A stretch of DNA of 64,000 nt from Okapia johnstoni (lineage: Eukaryota > Chordata > Mammalia > Artiodactyla > Giraffidae), in the NCBI GenBank assembly GCA_024291935.2, contig CM044320.1, positions 35,308,001 to 35,372,000 on the forward strand, written 5' to 3'. The translations under genes and the position numbers were made by a program. How positions within the stretch are numbered: position 1 is the first letter of the stretch; every line of letters begins with the position of its first letter. The notes under the pieces were generated by a model. That model saw only the letters and a program-made list of their open reading frames with translations, did no database searches and was not told the origin of the DNA. Shown here one piece after another: positions 1-10,639 of the stretch.

Positions 1-1272
1 GTAAAATCTAGAGTTTTGCACCCCCTGCTAAATTCTCTTAAATTAGAGGCAGTTTTTTAGTATAACTGTAGAGTCTGGATGACAAAAAGAGTTGAATCTA
101 CAAGAATTTATCATAATATTTATAGAGGGACTGACATTTGAACTTCCTTGGGGATCATGCACCATCTGTCTAAAATTATTTGGCACATAGATCACAAAGC
201 CCTGAACGGTAACTTACTCTTCTCTCTATCAACAGTCATAAGGAAAGAGACCAGTATTTCTTTCAAAACTTTTTGATTTTTGAAATATTCTTACTCTGAA
301 AACAAAAGAAAAGTCTGCTTAGTGATTTTGCCAAAATGGAGTCTGATATCAATGCACTGGCCAGAAGATCAACTCATGGTTTGTTTATTATGCAGGAAAT
401 GTGAACTTGTGGATGAAAAAAGAGATGACAGATGCTGTTTCATTGTCTTTTTCTTTTGCTGAAACCTCTTTTTTCTCTTCCTAGACCTGAGGCATAGTGA
501 CATTAAGACTTCCAGTTCTACTGCCAAAGCGTTTAAATGATTCCATTCATGGCATCCAAATATTATGTGGTGGGGCAGGTTCAGCCTGGAGTTTCCCACT
601 CTGAGGCTGGATTATATTGCTCCCCGTCTCCTGCTATACAGCACATGGGACAATGATTCAAAAACTTCTTAGAAATTTCTCTGCTTGTCAAATCTTTTGA
701 GACTGATCACCCTTGAGGTCAATTAGGCCCATAGCGAGAAAAAGAGAATGACTATAGAATAATAGGAGGTATTTTCATAGTGGATATTTGAATGCTGAGT
801 GAACTAGCTCAGGAGACCCTGTCTGAACAAAAATAGCCAAAAAACAAAGACTGGGAGAGCTCAAGAAATAAGATAGTGTAAGCCTGCTCTATGAAATCTG
901 AATGTGTGTTGTATTAGAAATAAATGTACGATGAGTCTGAATTTGGGTGGTTTCTGCTCCTAAAATTCTGAAGAAAGAAGAATAAAGATTTCTGAATTTG
1001 CCTTAAACCACTCCCAAGAGGACCATGAGACACCACTGTTACTGGTTTCAAATACTTTATAGTGGTTTCTTATAAAGGAAAGTCATAAAAAGTCTTACAA
1101 AAGAGTGGGAAACAATTTGTGTGGCAATGAACATCATACCTATAGATAAAGATGTTAGATCTAATCATCAGGGATTCACTCCTTCCCAGTTTAACTTTGT
1201 CCTTCTGGTTCATTCCAGCCCAACCTCTTCAGTTCACCCCAGTGTTTTCTTCAATCATCCCTCGGACCACTG
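1..1272. other. Unrecognised sequence, no gene seen
   Basis: AT-rich single-copy-looking DNA. Reading frames are short, overlap on both strands and show no domain or signal. I recognise no repeat family here. Confidence 0.5.
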
Positions 1273-1282
1273 CTGTCTTTCT

Positions 1283-1510
1283 TGTTGCTGCTGTGTGCTA
1301 AGTCACTTCAGTTGTGCCCAACTCTTTGCAACCCAATGGACTGTAGCCCACCAGGCTCCTCTGTCCATGGGATTCTCCAGGCAAGAATACTGGCTTGGGT
1401 TGCCATGCCCTCCTCCAGAGGATTTTCCTGACCCAGGGATCGAATCCGCATCTTTTACGTCTCCTGAATTGACAAGTGGGTTCTTTACCACTAGTGACAC
1501 CTGGGAAGTC
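1283..1510 (-). mobile_element. Bov-tA SINE
   Basis: Reverse complement of the ruminant tRNA-Glu-derived SINE: the tRNA-like head (ending in the ggcttcccaggtgg-type start) is at the right, and the Bov-A body with the gactct-ttgcaac block is at the left. Flanks carry an imperfect 10-bp duplication (ctgtctttct at 1273-1282, ctatctttct at 1511-1520), which fixes both ends. Non-coding; the overlapping frames are shadows. Confidence 0.9.
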
Positions 1511-1520
1511 CTATCTTTCT

Positions 1521-3224
1521 CTTTATTACAAGAAACACTTTTCCAAGTCCTGGAATTTTCCTTTTCTTTGGAAATTTTTAGATAGTAAGCCTATCAGTAC
1601 CAATTATCTTGTTGTAATCGCTTACCTTTGTTTTCAAAGCATTTTCAAGATACATAATACAATGTTATGTGCATAAAAGATACTCATTATTTCCAAAAAG
1701 ACCATTAGGCTGACTTGTAAAGCGTCTGAATAAATAGAGCTCTTATAAGAACACCAAAGTGCTACAGCAACAGATTCTGGGTAAACACATTGATAATAAT
1801 TTAAACAGTAGGTGCTCAAGACTGGAGTAGTCCACACACTACTTATTTTCAGTAGCAGGAATCGAGACGTAGCCAGCGTCATAGTTTACAGAGGTGGGGG
1901 CTCATAGTTTACAGAGGTGGGGGCAAGGCTGGGGAGGAGACTGTGGCTGGAGGAGATGGAATCCCAGGATGAGCCAAGTAAAACTTTAAGCTGAGTCCTT
2001 GATTTCTCAGTGGCAGGTATGGTTCAGCAAATAAGGATTACCCTTGGAAATGTTTAATAAAAACAGCCTGTTCTGTACAGTTCAGTGGTGCTAGGAAGCC
2101 TGTAGTGTTGAGTATAGTCAAGCATTGCATTTTTGGTCCAAAAGCCTGGGCATTCTTTTCTTTCTTCTTCTTTTTTGGTATTCAGTGTGTGTTCATTTAT
2201 TTTACATTTATAAAAGAAATCCCTCACCCTCTGCCCCATTCCCACCAAAACAGTCTCTTTTTACAAGCATTTAAAAATTAAAACCAAGTGAAGATAGACA
2301 AGTGACTTTCAGTACAATTAGCTTTTCAATGTAGCTGTCCTAATTAGAGTTTGCATTTCTTACAAGTGACTTATAGGGAAATCCTGATTATTGGCCCAAA
2401 GGAAAATTCCATATTACAAGTTAGCAAATTCTAGTATAAATAAAAAATAGTCTTTATGTATTGGAGTAACCCTTCCCTTTACATAGGTCTCAGGTCAGTC
2501 TACTGACTGCATAGTACACTAATGTCTCAGGGTCCTCTCTTTCAAAAATGACTCACTCATCATAGTTAAAGTGGCAGGGCAACTACAGTGGCAAGGGCTA
2601 GTATTCACCTTGAGGCTATCTAGTGTCCACTCGAACCCAGAGTTTAGCAAAGAGCTGGCACTCAAAAGGCATTTGTGGAGTAAATAATGAATGCTGACAA
2701 TTTAAACTGACCACTATGCAAATTATTCAGTACATCCTAATGAATTCAGGAAAGCAGAAGGAGGTATTTTCTGAGACCTTTCCACATCTTACCTTCATTT
2801 TCATGTTCGAATGTTGCTGTTCCTATTCCTTGTGTTTACATATATATTGCAACATAAAAAGCAAAGGCAAATTTCGAATAATTAAATACTATCCCATTGA
2901 GGAGCTGGAGAATCACGCCCCATCTCTTTAGGGTGAACTGTGCATAGTGACATCTTTCCGGAGGGTGTACCATAAAAAGAGGTAAAGTAACTTGACAATG
3001 GGAGAAAGCAGACAAACACTCCCTCGGACAGGAGATGAAATTCAACTACATCAGTAGTGATAAGTCATGTCGACGGTATGTGCCCTTGACAGATGGGGTG
3101 AGAATCGCACTTAATACTTTGTCATCTTCCTCTCCAAAACCTGTAACCCCAGTTCAATCATAAGAAAAACATCAGGTGCTCTAAATGAAAGGATATTCTA
3201 CCAACTTGACCAGTCCACTTCAGA
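1521..3224. other. Unrecognised sequence with small repeat relics
   Basis: No gene supported. It contains a 23-bp tandem duplication (1879-1924). Around 2630-2695 there is a short stretch resembling the tail of MIR/L2 elements (a ggcactcaaaaggcattt-like phrase). The rest is not assigned. Confidence 0.4.
1879..1924. repeat. Exact 23-bp tandem duplication
   Basis: A 23-base unit beginning tcatagttta and ending gtgggggc occurs twice head to tail without a mismatch, at 1879-1901 and 1902-1924. The identity suggests a recent slippage or duplication event. Confidence 0.95.
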
Positions 3225-3600
3225 ATTTTCCAGGTCATGAAAAATAAGGACAGTCTTAGAAAGTCACAGTATAGAGGAACCTAAGGAGTAAATGTAATAT
3301 ATATGACCAGTCAATATAATGTGGTATCCTGAATCTGGGATAGAAAATGAAAAATAAATAAATAAAAGAGAAATCTGAATAAAGCATGGACTTCAGTTAA
3401 AATTTACTTAGTTAATAATATATCAGTATTAACTAATGTATAAATTAATTAATAATGTATCAATATTGTGACAAGTTTATCACACTAATGTAATACCTTA
3501 ACAAAAGGGTGCACCAGATGCTGGGTGTATGAGAACTGTGTACTGTATTTGCTACCTTTCTGCAAATTTAAACATATTTTAAAATAAAAAGTTCACTTAA
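3225..3600 (+). mobile_element. L1 3' end, old mammalian type
   Basis: The stretch resembles the 3' untranslated end of mammalian-wide L1 elements: a gaatctgggatagaaa phrase, an aatctgaataaag phrase, a tgtatcaatattgtgacaag phrase, then a tail ending tttaaaataaaaag. It is heavily diverged with internal AT-rich expansions. Family assignment is from pattern memory; another old repeat with a similar tail is possible. Confidence 0.55.
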
Positions 3601-5523
3601 AACAATCAAAGGCATGATCTCAAGTCAATTTTAAGAAGAGTCGAAGAGTCCACCTTTGCTCTGCCTACTATTTGTAGAATCCGGTCACGTGGACCCTATT
3701 TTTAGATGCTGTGTCTTGAGTTCTGATTCCTGGATTTGTGTGCGTGTGGATGCACTCAGTTTGTCTTGTGTAAAGTAGTTACTGTCTAATATTGCTTGGC
3801 AGATTCCGATTTAAATATATATACTCTCTTCCTATTTAGTAAATAACATGAATATATTTTGAACAACATTACATAGAATTTTTCTGGAAAATATTATAAC
3901 ATATAACTTGAGCATTCAGAATGCTGCCTGAAACATTTTGGACAAAGAATGACAGTAAATGAAGTAAAGAAAAAATTACCAAATTACCAAATTAGGAACT
4001 TGAAATACACCTCACTCTATCTCTGTCACTAGATATTTCTATTAACTGGGACAAATCTGACCACATGTCTGAGCTTTAGATATTTAAATATTTTTTTTCA
4101 AAATGATACATGGGGATTCTGTCATTCAGTTGGAGGTGGTGCTTATCGATGCTCACTCTAATTTACTGTCAGTTGATACAGGTCCTGAGTGTATATTTGT
4201 CATGGTACCTGGCTATAAAAAAAAAGAAGAGCTAGGTACTTAGAGGGAAACAGAAATTATATTCCCAAAGCTGAAGCTATAAGCACAAACAACTAACCCT
4301 TTATCAGCACCAGAGATGGAAACACACATCTACCACCATCACCACTGCCACCACCACCCACGCTGTTTGAGAAAAGTGACAGGATCATCAGATTCTTTTT
4401 CTATTCCTCCTAACTTGTTGAAAAGTTTGAGGTGCTAGATGCTACAACGTGCTATTTGTCTTTGCCTAAAGAAAACAAGGGTAGAGAAATTCTATTCTGT
4501 TTTCCTACAAAAGTCTGTGTATGGAGGTTGTACGCATGTGCTAAAACATATAGTCTAGTCCTTAGATTTACTCTTTGGTGGTGAAAAGTCAGTTACCTTC
4601 TTTATTAATGAGGCATCAGGAGCTGATACAGTTGCTTTTGGGCTGAATTTTCATTGTCCTAGTTGCAAATTAAAAGTCTGATGCCTTCATTGATTTCTAT
4701 TAGAAGCAGAGAGCATGTCATCTTCCTTAACGTAAATTGCCACTGAAGAAACTGTGCTGTGGGAACAGTTGTTTCACACAAGTGAAAGCAAAATTTCATT
4801 TAAGAAAAATCAAAGAAGTAATTCACCAATGATTCCCACAACTCTTTGGAGAAGCTTTGGGCAGCCACAGTAAGTTTATCATGTTGTTGATACAGACAAC
4901 AATCTAAACCACCCAGGGGTCTGTGGGAAATCAAGCCCCAAGGGGCGGAGCAAATAGGAGCTTTCTGGGAGAAATTCCCAGGCAACTTGTGAGTGTGGTT
5001 CTAAGTGAGACTGGTGGGAATTTCCACAGAAGACAGCACTTTTAGGGGGGCAGGGCAGAAGAATGGGAAATCTCTCTCTTCTGGAGTGGGGCTAAGAATG
5101 TTTCTTGTGAGCAAAAACTGAGCACCCACAAGTTGGACTGGTTTCTTACAGCCAAGTTATAAATGATTAATTTTATCAAGGAAAAGAAACAGTGCCTCTT
5201 TGCTAATCTTTGCAATGGGGGGGGTATAAATTTGCATAAAATATTATGTGGGATTAGCATAGCCAGCCAGGAATTGAGCTCCAGGAGCCAAGAGGAGGAT
5301 GGGAGCTCAGCCAACAGGAGAAGCGGGATATGAAGTGGATAGAGCTCGCCAAGCCAAGGAGGCCAGCCAAACCCAAGCTACAGTAGCATAGAAAGGAGAA
5401 GTGAGAGGCTGGCTCATATGAAGGGTGTTGCCATTGTTGTCTGTACACTACATTTTCACCTCCTCTTTCTCCCCAATGATATCCTCATCACTTTCAATTT
5501 TGGTAGAATATATGATTACTAAT
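3601..5523. other. Unrecognised sequence, no gene seen
   Basis: Mixed AT-rich DNA. A short CCA/CAC-rich simple repeat is at about 4328-4362. Frames at 4800-5450 on the minus strand are short, without domain features, and overlap each other. Two kappaB-like motifs lie at 4966-5025. Confidence 0.4.
5016..5025. promoter_or_regulatory. Perfect palindromic kappaB motif
   Basis: The ten bases gggaatttcc match the NF-kappaB consensus GGGRNNYYCC exactly and are a perfect palindrome. About 45 bases upstream (about 4968-4980) is a related gggagaaattccc palindrome. The same decamer recurs at 6791-6800. The motif is seen directly; occupancy is inference. Confidence 0.4.
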
Positions 5524-5708
5524 TGGACTCCTCTGGTTGCTCAGTGGTAAAGAATCTGCCTGCCAATGCAGGAGAAGCCAGAGATGAGAATTCAATCCCT
5601 GGATCAGGAAGATCCCTTGAAGGAAGAAATGGCAACCCAGTCCAGTATTCTTGCCTGGAAAATTCCATGGGAAGAGGAGCTACAGTCTACACACACACAC
5701 ACGCGCGG
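5524..5708 (+). mobile_element. Bov-tA SINE, ending in a CA run
   Basis: The plus-strand tRNA-like head (ggttgctcagtggtaaagaa) runs into the Bov-A body (aatggcaacccagtccag, attcttgcctgg). The usual 3' end (gtcgcaaagagtcggacacgac-type) is missing and replaced by a short CA/CG run at about 5691-5706, so the copy is 3' shortened or its end has turned into a microsatellite. Confidence 0.85.
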
Positions 5709-7094
5709 AGGGCATCAAAAAAGTTCATGTGCTTTTCAGGTTCAGTTTGGCCAAGCTGATCTGAGAAGAGAGCCAGTGAATTTGGAGGTGGAGGGTGAGA
5801 ATACCAGTGGCCCTCCAGCCCCATAACTGCTGGAAGGCAGTAGGGAGGGCTGAGTGTAGAACAGAGGGTCCACATTATTTACTGCAGAATCCCATGTTAG
5901 AATCAAAATGGTTGCTCCCAGAGAGTCTGTAAGTTTTCACTTTGGCTTACCCTTTCTGTGACATCATCCTTGGTCCACTTTCCCTAGAGTTGGGAATGGA
6001 AGCTCCCAACTCTTACATCAGGACAAGCCTGATTCTGTCTCCTCAGCTCCACTCTTGATAATTGGGCTGCTCAGTCATAATCCTGTTGGGATAAAAGCAC
6101 AAGGAATTGATTGAAATGAACACATTGGGATCACACACAAGAGGTCACTTTGCCACTGTGGCCTAACCTGGTCAGATTTTGAACTCACACCTATGGCGCC
6201 CCTCCAAGCCCCCAGGATGGTCCTGGACTCCTGGTGAAGACTCCAGGCAGGAGCCAGTACCCCACCCCCCAAGACAGAGTGCCCCTTCTCACAGTCAGCT
6301 TTCTTTTCCCCTCCCTGGGCTTCCCCACACATTCTCAACACGGAGGTCTAAGCTGAAAGGACCCCAACCATCTGTCAACAGCAGCTCCCCAGGACAGAAG
6401 GGAGCCACCCCCTGACCGAGCCAGTAGGAACTGCCTTGCTCCGTCTCAAGAGGGAATTATTTCTGGCTTGACTTCCAACCCTTTCTGCACAACATACACA
6501 GTGTACAAGCGCGGGAAGCGAATCCCAGCTCAGAGGACCTTATTCCAACCCGTCCTCTACCCGGCGTGCCCCCCCACCACCACACACACAAACATGCAGG
6601 CACCCCAAGCAGAAGCAGCCCCCCACACATTTAGCAAAGTCTGTGGGCTTTGCTCGGCTGAGAGGAGGGTGACATTCTTTTCACTTCCAGCTGGAGTGAG
6701 ACTGACTATCTTCTCGTAAACACAAACTGAGAGATTCTTGTTTTCTGGAAAGAGGGTGAAGTCTGGACTTTCTCCCTAAGCCATCGTGGTGGGAATTTCC
6801 CTCGTGGAAAAGGGAGTCTTGCCAGTCAAGGCTGGCATCACAAATGCCTAGAAGTGGATATTCCCAACCAAGGTCCCTTTGTCTGAGGCCTTTTTTTTTT
6901 CTTCTAGTGCTACTCAGGAGAAGCCTACCTAATGATTTGCTAAAGTCCAAGAAAATAAATTTTCCTGATTGGGGTGCTTTCTGGTGACCTAGGACACAAG
7001 AAACTCATGAGTTGCCTATGAAACTGCCATGCACCCATCTTAATAGCCTGTGTGCTAGCCCAAGGGTATGTTTGCAGAAAGAGTAGGCTACACA
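5709..7094. other. Unrecognised, comparatively GC-rich sequence
   Basis: About 5930-6700 has visibly more G and C than its neighbours and no recognised repeat. Both strands have open frames of 80-90 codons there, but they overlap each other and lack domains, as expected of GC-rich non-coding DNA. A cctttctgtgacatcatcc stretch near 5950 contains a CRE-like TGACATCA. An exon or conserved non-coding element is possible but not shown. Confidence 0.35.
6791..6800. promoter_or_regulatory. Second perfect palindromic kappaB motif
   Basis: Identical gggaatttcc decamer to the one at 5016-5025, about 1.8 kb away and outside any repeat I recognise. Motif match only. Confidence 0.35.
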
Positions 7095-7330
7095 ACAATT
7101 TATTGAGAACTAGGACATTGGTTCATTTGTTTTTCTTGTAATTCTTGTGACCACTTTGTGAGGTACAATACTATTTTCATTTTACAGATGCAGTATAACT
7201 TCCCTAAAGCAACTGGCCTAACAAATTCTAGTAAGTTCTGGCCCAAGCGTTCTAAGCCAGATCCCTCTGACTTTGAATCCCAGGTTTTTGCTGCTGGGAC
7301 ACCAGTCTTACAAAGTCCTAGAATCCTGCA
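7095..7330 (-). mobile_element. MIR SINE
   Basis: It reads as a reversed MIR: a ttttacagatgcagtataact-like block followed by a tctgactttgaatcccaggttt block, which mirror the MIR core and its tRNA-like B box. Diverged, as expected for this ancient mammalian SINE. Reading frames over it are incidental. Confidence 0.75.
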
Positions 7331-7859
7331 TCCCAGAAGATGAGTTCTTAACCTGGATGCCCTGCCTGTGTCTCCCACAGAACCAGAGCCTAAATTGTAG
7401 ACACAAAGTTTAATGCTGCCAGGGAAGCAGACTTATTTTCAGTCCTAGGAGGTGACTAATATTTCTACTGCACGTGCCTTTCCATCCTGTCCCATCACAG
7501 ATAATAAGAGATACAAGAAGTGAAAGAAAAGACTTTTTGACAATTTAGAAGGATAAACAATTATCTTCATTAAAACTTCAAATGTAGAAGGAAATTTTCT
7601 ACATTAGCTTTTCTATTAAATTTCATGCCACCCAAATAATCACACTAAGAATAATCTTCTATACCTGCTTTTTTATTAAACTTCATCATCTCTAAATAAG
7701 CATATAAACTCAGGTTTAGTTGGTGGTAATATGCTGAAATCCTTATGTTCAGCTTATCTTCTGCTCAATAAACAAAACCATCTTCCTGAGTTTAGAGATT
7801 CAAGAATATAAGACGATTCAACTATTTGCTGATATTAAATGATATTTGATCTCTGTGTA
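7331..7859. other. Unrecognised sequence
   Basis: AT-rich, no gene. Two similar phrases (ctacattagcttttctattaaa near 7600 and ctatacctgctttttattaaac near 7660) suggest an old local duplication of about 65 bases. Confidence 0.35.
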
Positions 7860-7975
7860 CAATCATCCATCTGCTATATCATAAACTCCTTACAAGCAGG
7901 ATTTTTTCTTACTATATATTCTCAGTGCTGTGCAAAAGTGATTGATCAATAAATATTTGAAAAATGAAAGATAAA
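7860..7975 (+). mobile_element. L2 LINE 3' end
   Basis: Phrases resembling the L2 tail appear in order: ataaactccttacaagcagg (the ctgtgagctccttgagggcagg position), then a cagtgctgtgcaaaag block, then a tcaataaatatttgaa block. Strongly diverged and 5' truncated. Confidence 0.65.
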
Positions 7976-8004
7976 TACATAGGACTGGCTGACCATTAGG
8001 TTAT

Positions 8005-8265
8005 CTATTCCCTTCTTCCAAGAAGTTGGGATCTGTAATTGAAAAGCTGGTTGGAGACAAGACCAGATTCCTTCTTTAAATGTGAAGGAGCCATAAAGCC
8101 ATTAATCTTCCACAATTTATCCATTTCATTCACTTGTTGAGGCATCATCCACTCCCCTTCCCGGTACCAAGCACCTGGCTGGGTGATCTTAGCATCAAGT
8201 TCCATCACAGGAGGCAGAGTAGCAAACACTGACAGGCTCAATGATAAAATAACAAAGAGAAGCAT
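8005..8265 (-). CDS. Candidate small secreted protein, 86 aa (hypothetical)
   Basis: I do not recognise this protein. The frame starts MLLFVILSLSLSVFATLPPV: a hydrophobic stretch of about 15 residues followed by a plausible signal-peptidase site after SVFA. The rest (about residues 17-86) is hydrophilic, without cysteines or a second membrane segment, ends in QLLGRRE and then a TAG. An in-frame stop directly precedes the ATG, and the Kozak context is weak (T at -3). About 27 bases upstream on the minus strand is a good splice-acceptor-like tract (ttattttctgtctctaag, AG at 8293-8294), so an exon from about 8292 to 8005 or beyond is conceivable. No recognised repeat covers it; an L2 relic lies 30 bases downstream. 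It could equally be a chance frame; there is no conservation evidence in hand. Confidence 0.3.
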   Translation of the reverse strand: MLLFVILSLSLSVFATLPPVMELDAKITQPGAWYREGEWMMPQQVNEMDKLWKINGFMAPSHLKKESGLVSNQLFNYRSQLLGRRE

Positions 8266-8292
8266 CTAACCTAGTTCCAGAACTGTTTTAAT

Positions 8293-8765
8293 CTTAGAGA
8301 CAGAAAATAACTCTGATGCTTCAAATTGAAAAGGCACAGACAACATTGGTAATCCTTTGTGTAACCACAAAGATAATTTTCCAACTATTACCCCTAAATC
8401 AAAGGTAATATAATTATGGCTCTGCCTTTGATAACATCACCTCCATGCCCTTTTAGGATGTCTTGATTCCTTTCCTCCTAACTCTAAATATATTTTTGGC
8501 CAGGCAAAGCTCTTTTCAGTCTCTCTTGGGGTCTCTCTTCACAATCACTTCTCCAGTTGGCCTCTCTTTTCTCTATGCTCGCACTTTGGCCTTGTTATAT
8601 GAAAACCTACTGTTGGCAGGCTTCTGTAATAAATAACAGGCATACAAAAACATGGGTGCCACTCACAAAAAAATTGGGAGGTTACCAAAGTTTTATGTTT
8701 GGTTTCCCTGAAAAGCTGCAATTAGTCAAATGAATCTCTATTTAAGAGGTGGTAATGGTTGGAAC
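8293..8765. other. Unrecognised sequence upstream of the 86-aa frame
   Basis: No repeat or frame recognised. If the 86-aa frame is an exon, this would be intron or promoter on the minus strand. Confidence 0.35.
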
Positions 8766-8895
8766 TAGAGAAGGAAATGGCAACCCACTCCAATATTCTT
8801 GCCTGGAGAATCCAATGGACTGAGGACCATGGTGGGCTACAGTCCATGGGGTTGCAAAAGAGTTGGATGTGTCAGTGACCGAGCACATGTGCACT
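8766..8895 (+). mobile_element. Bov-A SINE monomer
   Basis: Plus-strand Bov-A body only (gagaaggaaatggcaaccca through gcaaaagagttggatgtgtc), without the tRNA-like head. Flanked by gttggaac (8758-8765) and gtttggaac (8896-8904), a probable target duplication with a one-base indel. Confidence 0.85.
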
Positions 8896-8904
8896 GTTTG
8901 GAAC

Positions 8905-9633
8905 ATACTGTGAATTTTACATGAATTTTTTAAAATAAGTGATTAGAATGAATAACTAATTACAGAAAAATACAAAATAAGCTTTTCATGAATTGATTAT
9001 AGAGTAGGATATAGGGAGCCACTGCTGTCTATATCCATGGAATTTCAGACCAATTTTAGAAAAACAAAAGGATTTTTCTAAGGTTCATCCAACATTTCTC
9101 CCTTGTTCTTAATATCTTCTAATTCCAAGAAAATGTATAAAGTATTTTGATATCATTTCAACATGAAAGATCTCTGAACTAAATTTTACAGAAGTTTACA
9201 GAAGTCACAGAATAAATTGATACGTGTATACCTGACCTGTGGTACAATGCTAATATGCTAGAGAGTTCAATGGTAGTAGTGAGGAAGAGCATATCAGACA
9301 GAGAAGGGTAGAAGTGCCATTTTTCTACTGATCAAAATATGAGTAATAAGCAATTATGTGCCTTTGAATGTTGGTGCACATGCATGTAAAAGTACACACA
9401 TGGGTATGGACACTAGGTCCCTGTTTGTAGAATTACTCATTCTATAGAAGAGCAAAAAACTGCAAGAATAAAGAAGATTAAAATAAACATGATTAAACTT
9501 TTACCCTTGCTTTTTTGAAAAACATGCTTTATTCTGAAGAGTTTATGTAAGTTAATTTCATTATATTTCTGGCACATGAGGATTTGGTGATTTGTGTTTT
9601 TCATTGTTTCTGGAGCAGTTTTCCTGTCTTTAT
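8905..9633. other. Unrecognised AT-rich sequence
   Basis: No gene or repeat family recognised. Confidence 0.35.
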
Positions 9634-10620
9634 TAGGTTGGTGCAAAAGTAATTACAGTTTTGGACTCCAAATTTTAAATCATTGTAACTAGGCTCAAAC
9701 ATGTCTTTACTAATCAAAATAGGAACCATTATAATCAATACATTTTTGCCAATCAGAAATAAGTTTATTTATCCCGGCAGCATAAAAATCTGTGCTTCAA
9801 GATTCAACAAACTCTTAGAAAGCATTTTCTGTGACCTGCTGGTTGTGGAAGCACTTTCCCTGCAAAAAGTTGTTGAGGTGCTTGAAGAAGTGATAGTCAG
9901 TAGACGAGAGGTCAGGTGAGTATGACAGATGAGGCAAAACCTTGTAGCCCAATTCATTCAACTTTTGAAAGATTGGCTGTGCAATGTGTAGTTGTGCATT
10001 GTCATGGAGAAGAATTGGGACCTTTCTATTGACCAATGCTCACTGCAGGCATTGCAGTTTGCAGTGCACCCCATCAAATTGCTGAGCATACTTCTCAGAT
10101 GTAATGGTTTTTCCAGGATTCAGAAATCTTTAGTAAATCAGACCAGCAGCAGAACACCAAACAGTGACCATGACCCCTTTTTTTGGTGCAAGTTTGGCTT
10201 TGGGAAGAGCTTTGGAGCTTCTTCTCAGTCCAACCACTGAACTGGTAAATGATGCACTTTTCATCACATATCACAATCTTATTGAGAAATGGTTGGTCAC
10301 TGTTTCATAGAATTTATGTAACATAAGAGAACATGACACTTCAAAATGATAATTTTTTAATTTGTGGTCAGCTCACGAGGCACCCACTTATAGAGTTTTT
10401 TCACCTTTCCAATTTTCTTCAAATGTTGAAGGATTGTAGAATACTGGAGGTTGAGTTCTTGGACAATTTCTCATGTAGTTGTAAGAGGATCAGCTTCGAT
10501 GATCATCTCAGTTGGTCATTATTAACTTCCAATGGCCAGTCACTGCACTCTTCATCTTCAAGTTTTTATGCATCAATTTGACTGGTACCTTGATTAAACA
10601 TTATTTCTGGGTATTTTGGA
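9634..10620 (-). mobile_element. Mariner DNA transposon, minus orientation
   Basis: The left edge is a typical mariner terminal sequence (ttaggttggtgcaaaag and on), preceded by TA. Minus-strand coding remnants of a DD34D transposase fill most of the element. The right end lacks a recognisable matching terminal repeat and the transposase N-terminus is incomplete, so the element is truncated near 10600. It belongs to the Tc1/mariner superfamily, which moves by cut-and-paste into TA sites. Several stops show it is dead. Confidence 0.85.
9818..10590 (-). pseudogene. Mariner transposase remnant (DD34D)
   Basis: Read on the minus strand, the helix-turn-helix part comes first (an SAVTGRPLEVNN-like stretch at about 10520-10560), then a CDE motif with the first catalytic aspartate near 10265, then the second aspartate in LLHDNA and the third in YSPDLSSTDYHFF. 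I count exactly 34 residues between the second and third aspartates, the mariner signature. The longest intact piece is 9815-10036. Stops and frameshifts separate the pieces, so no active enzyme is encoded. Confidence 0.85.
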
Positions 10621-10639
10621 GGGTGTTTCAGGATGAGAT

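Noticed and set aside
6179..6719. Coding exons in the GC-rich stretch
   Set aside because: Open frames exist on both strands at once without domains or convincing splice signals; composition explains them.
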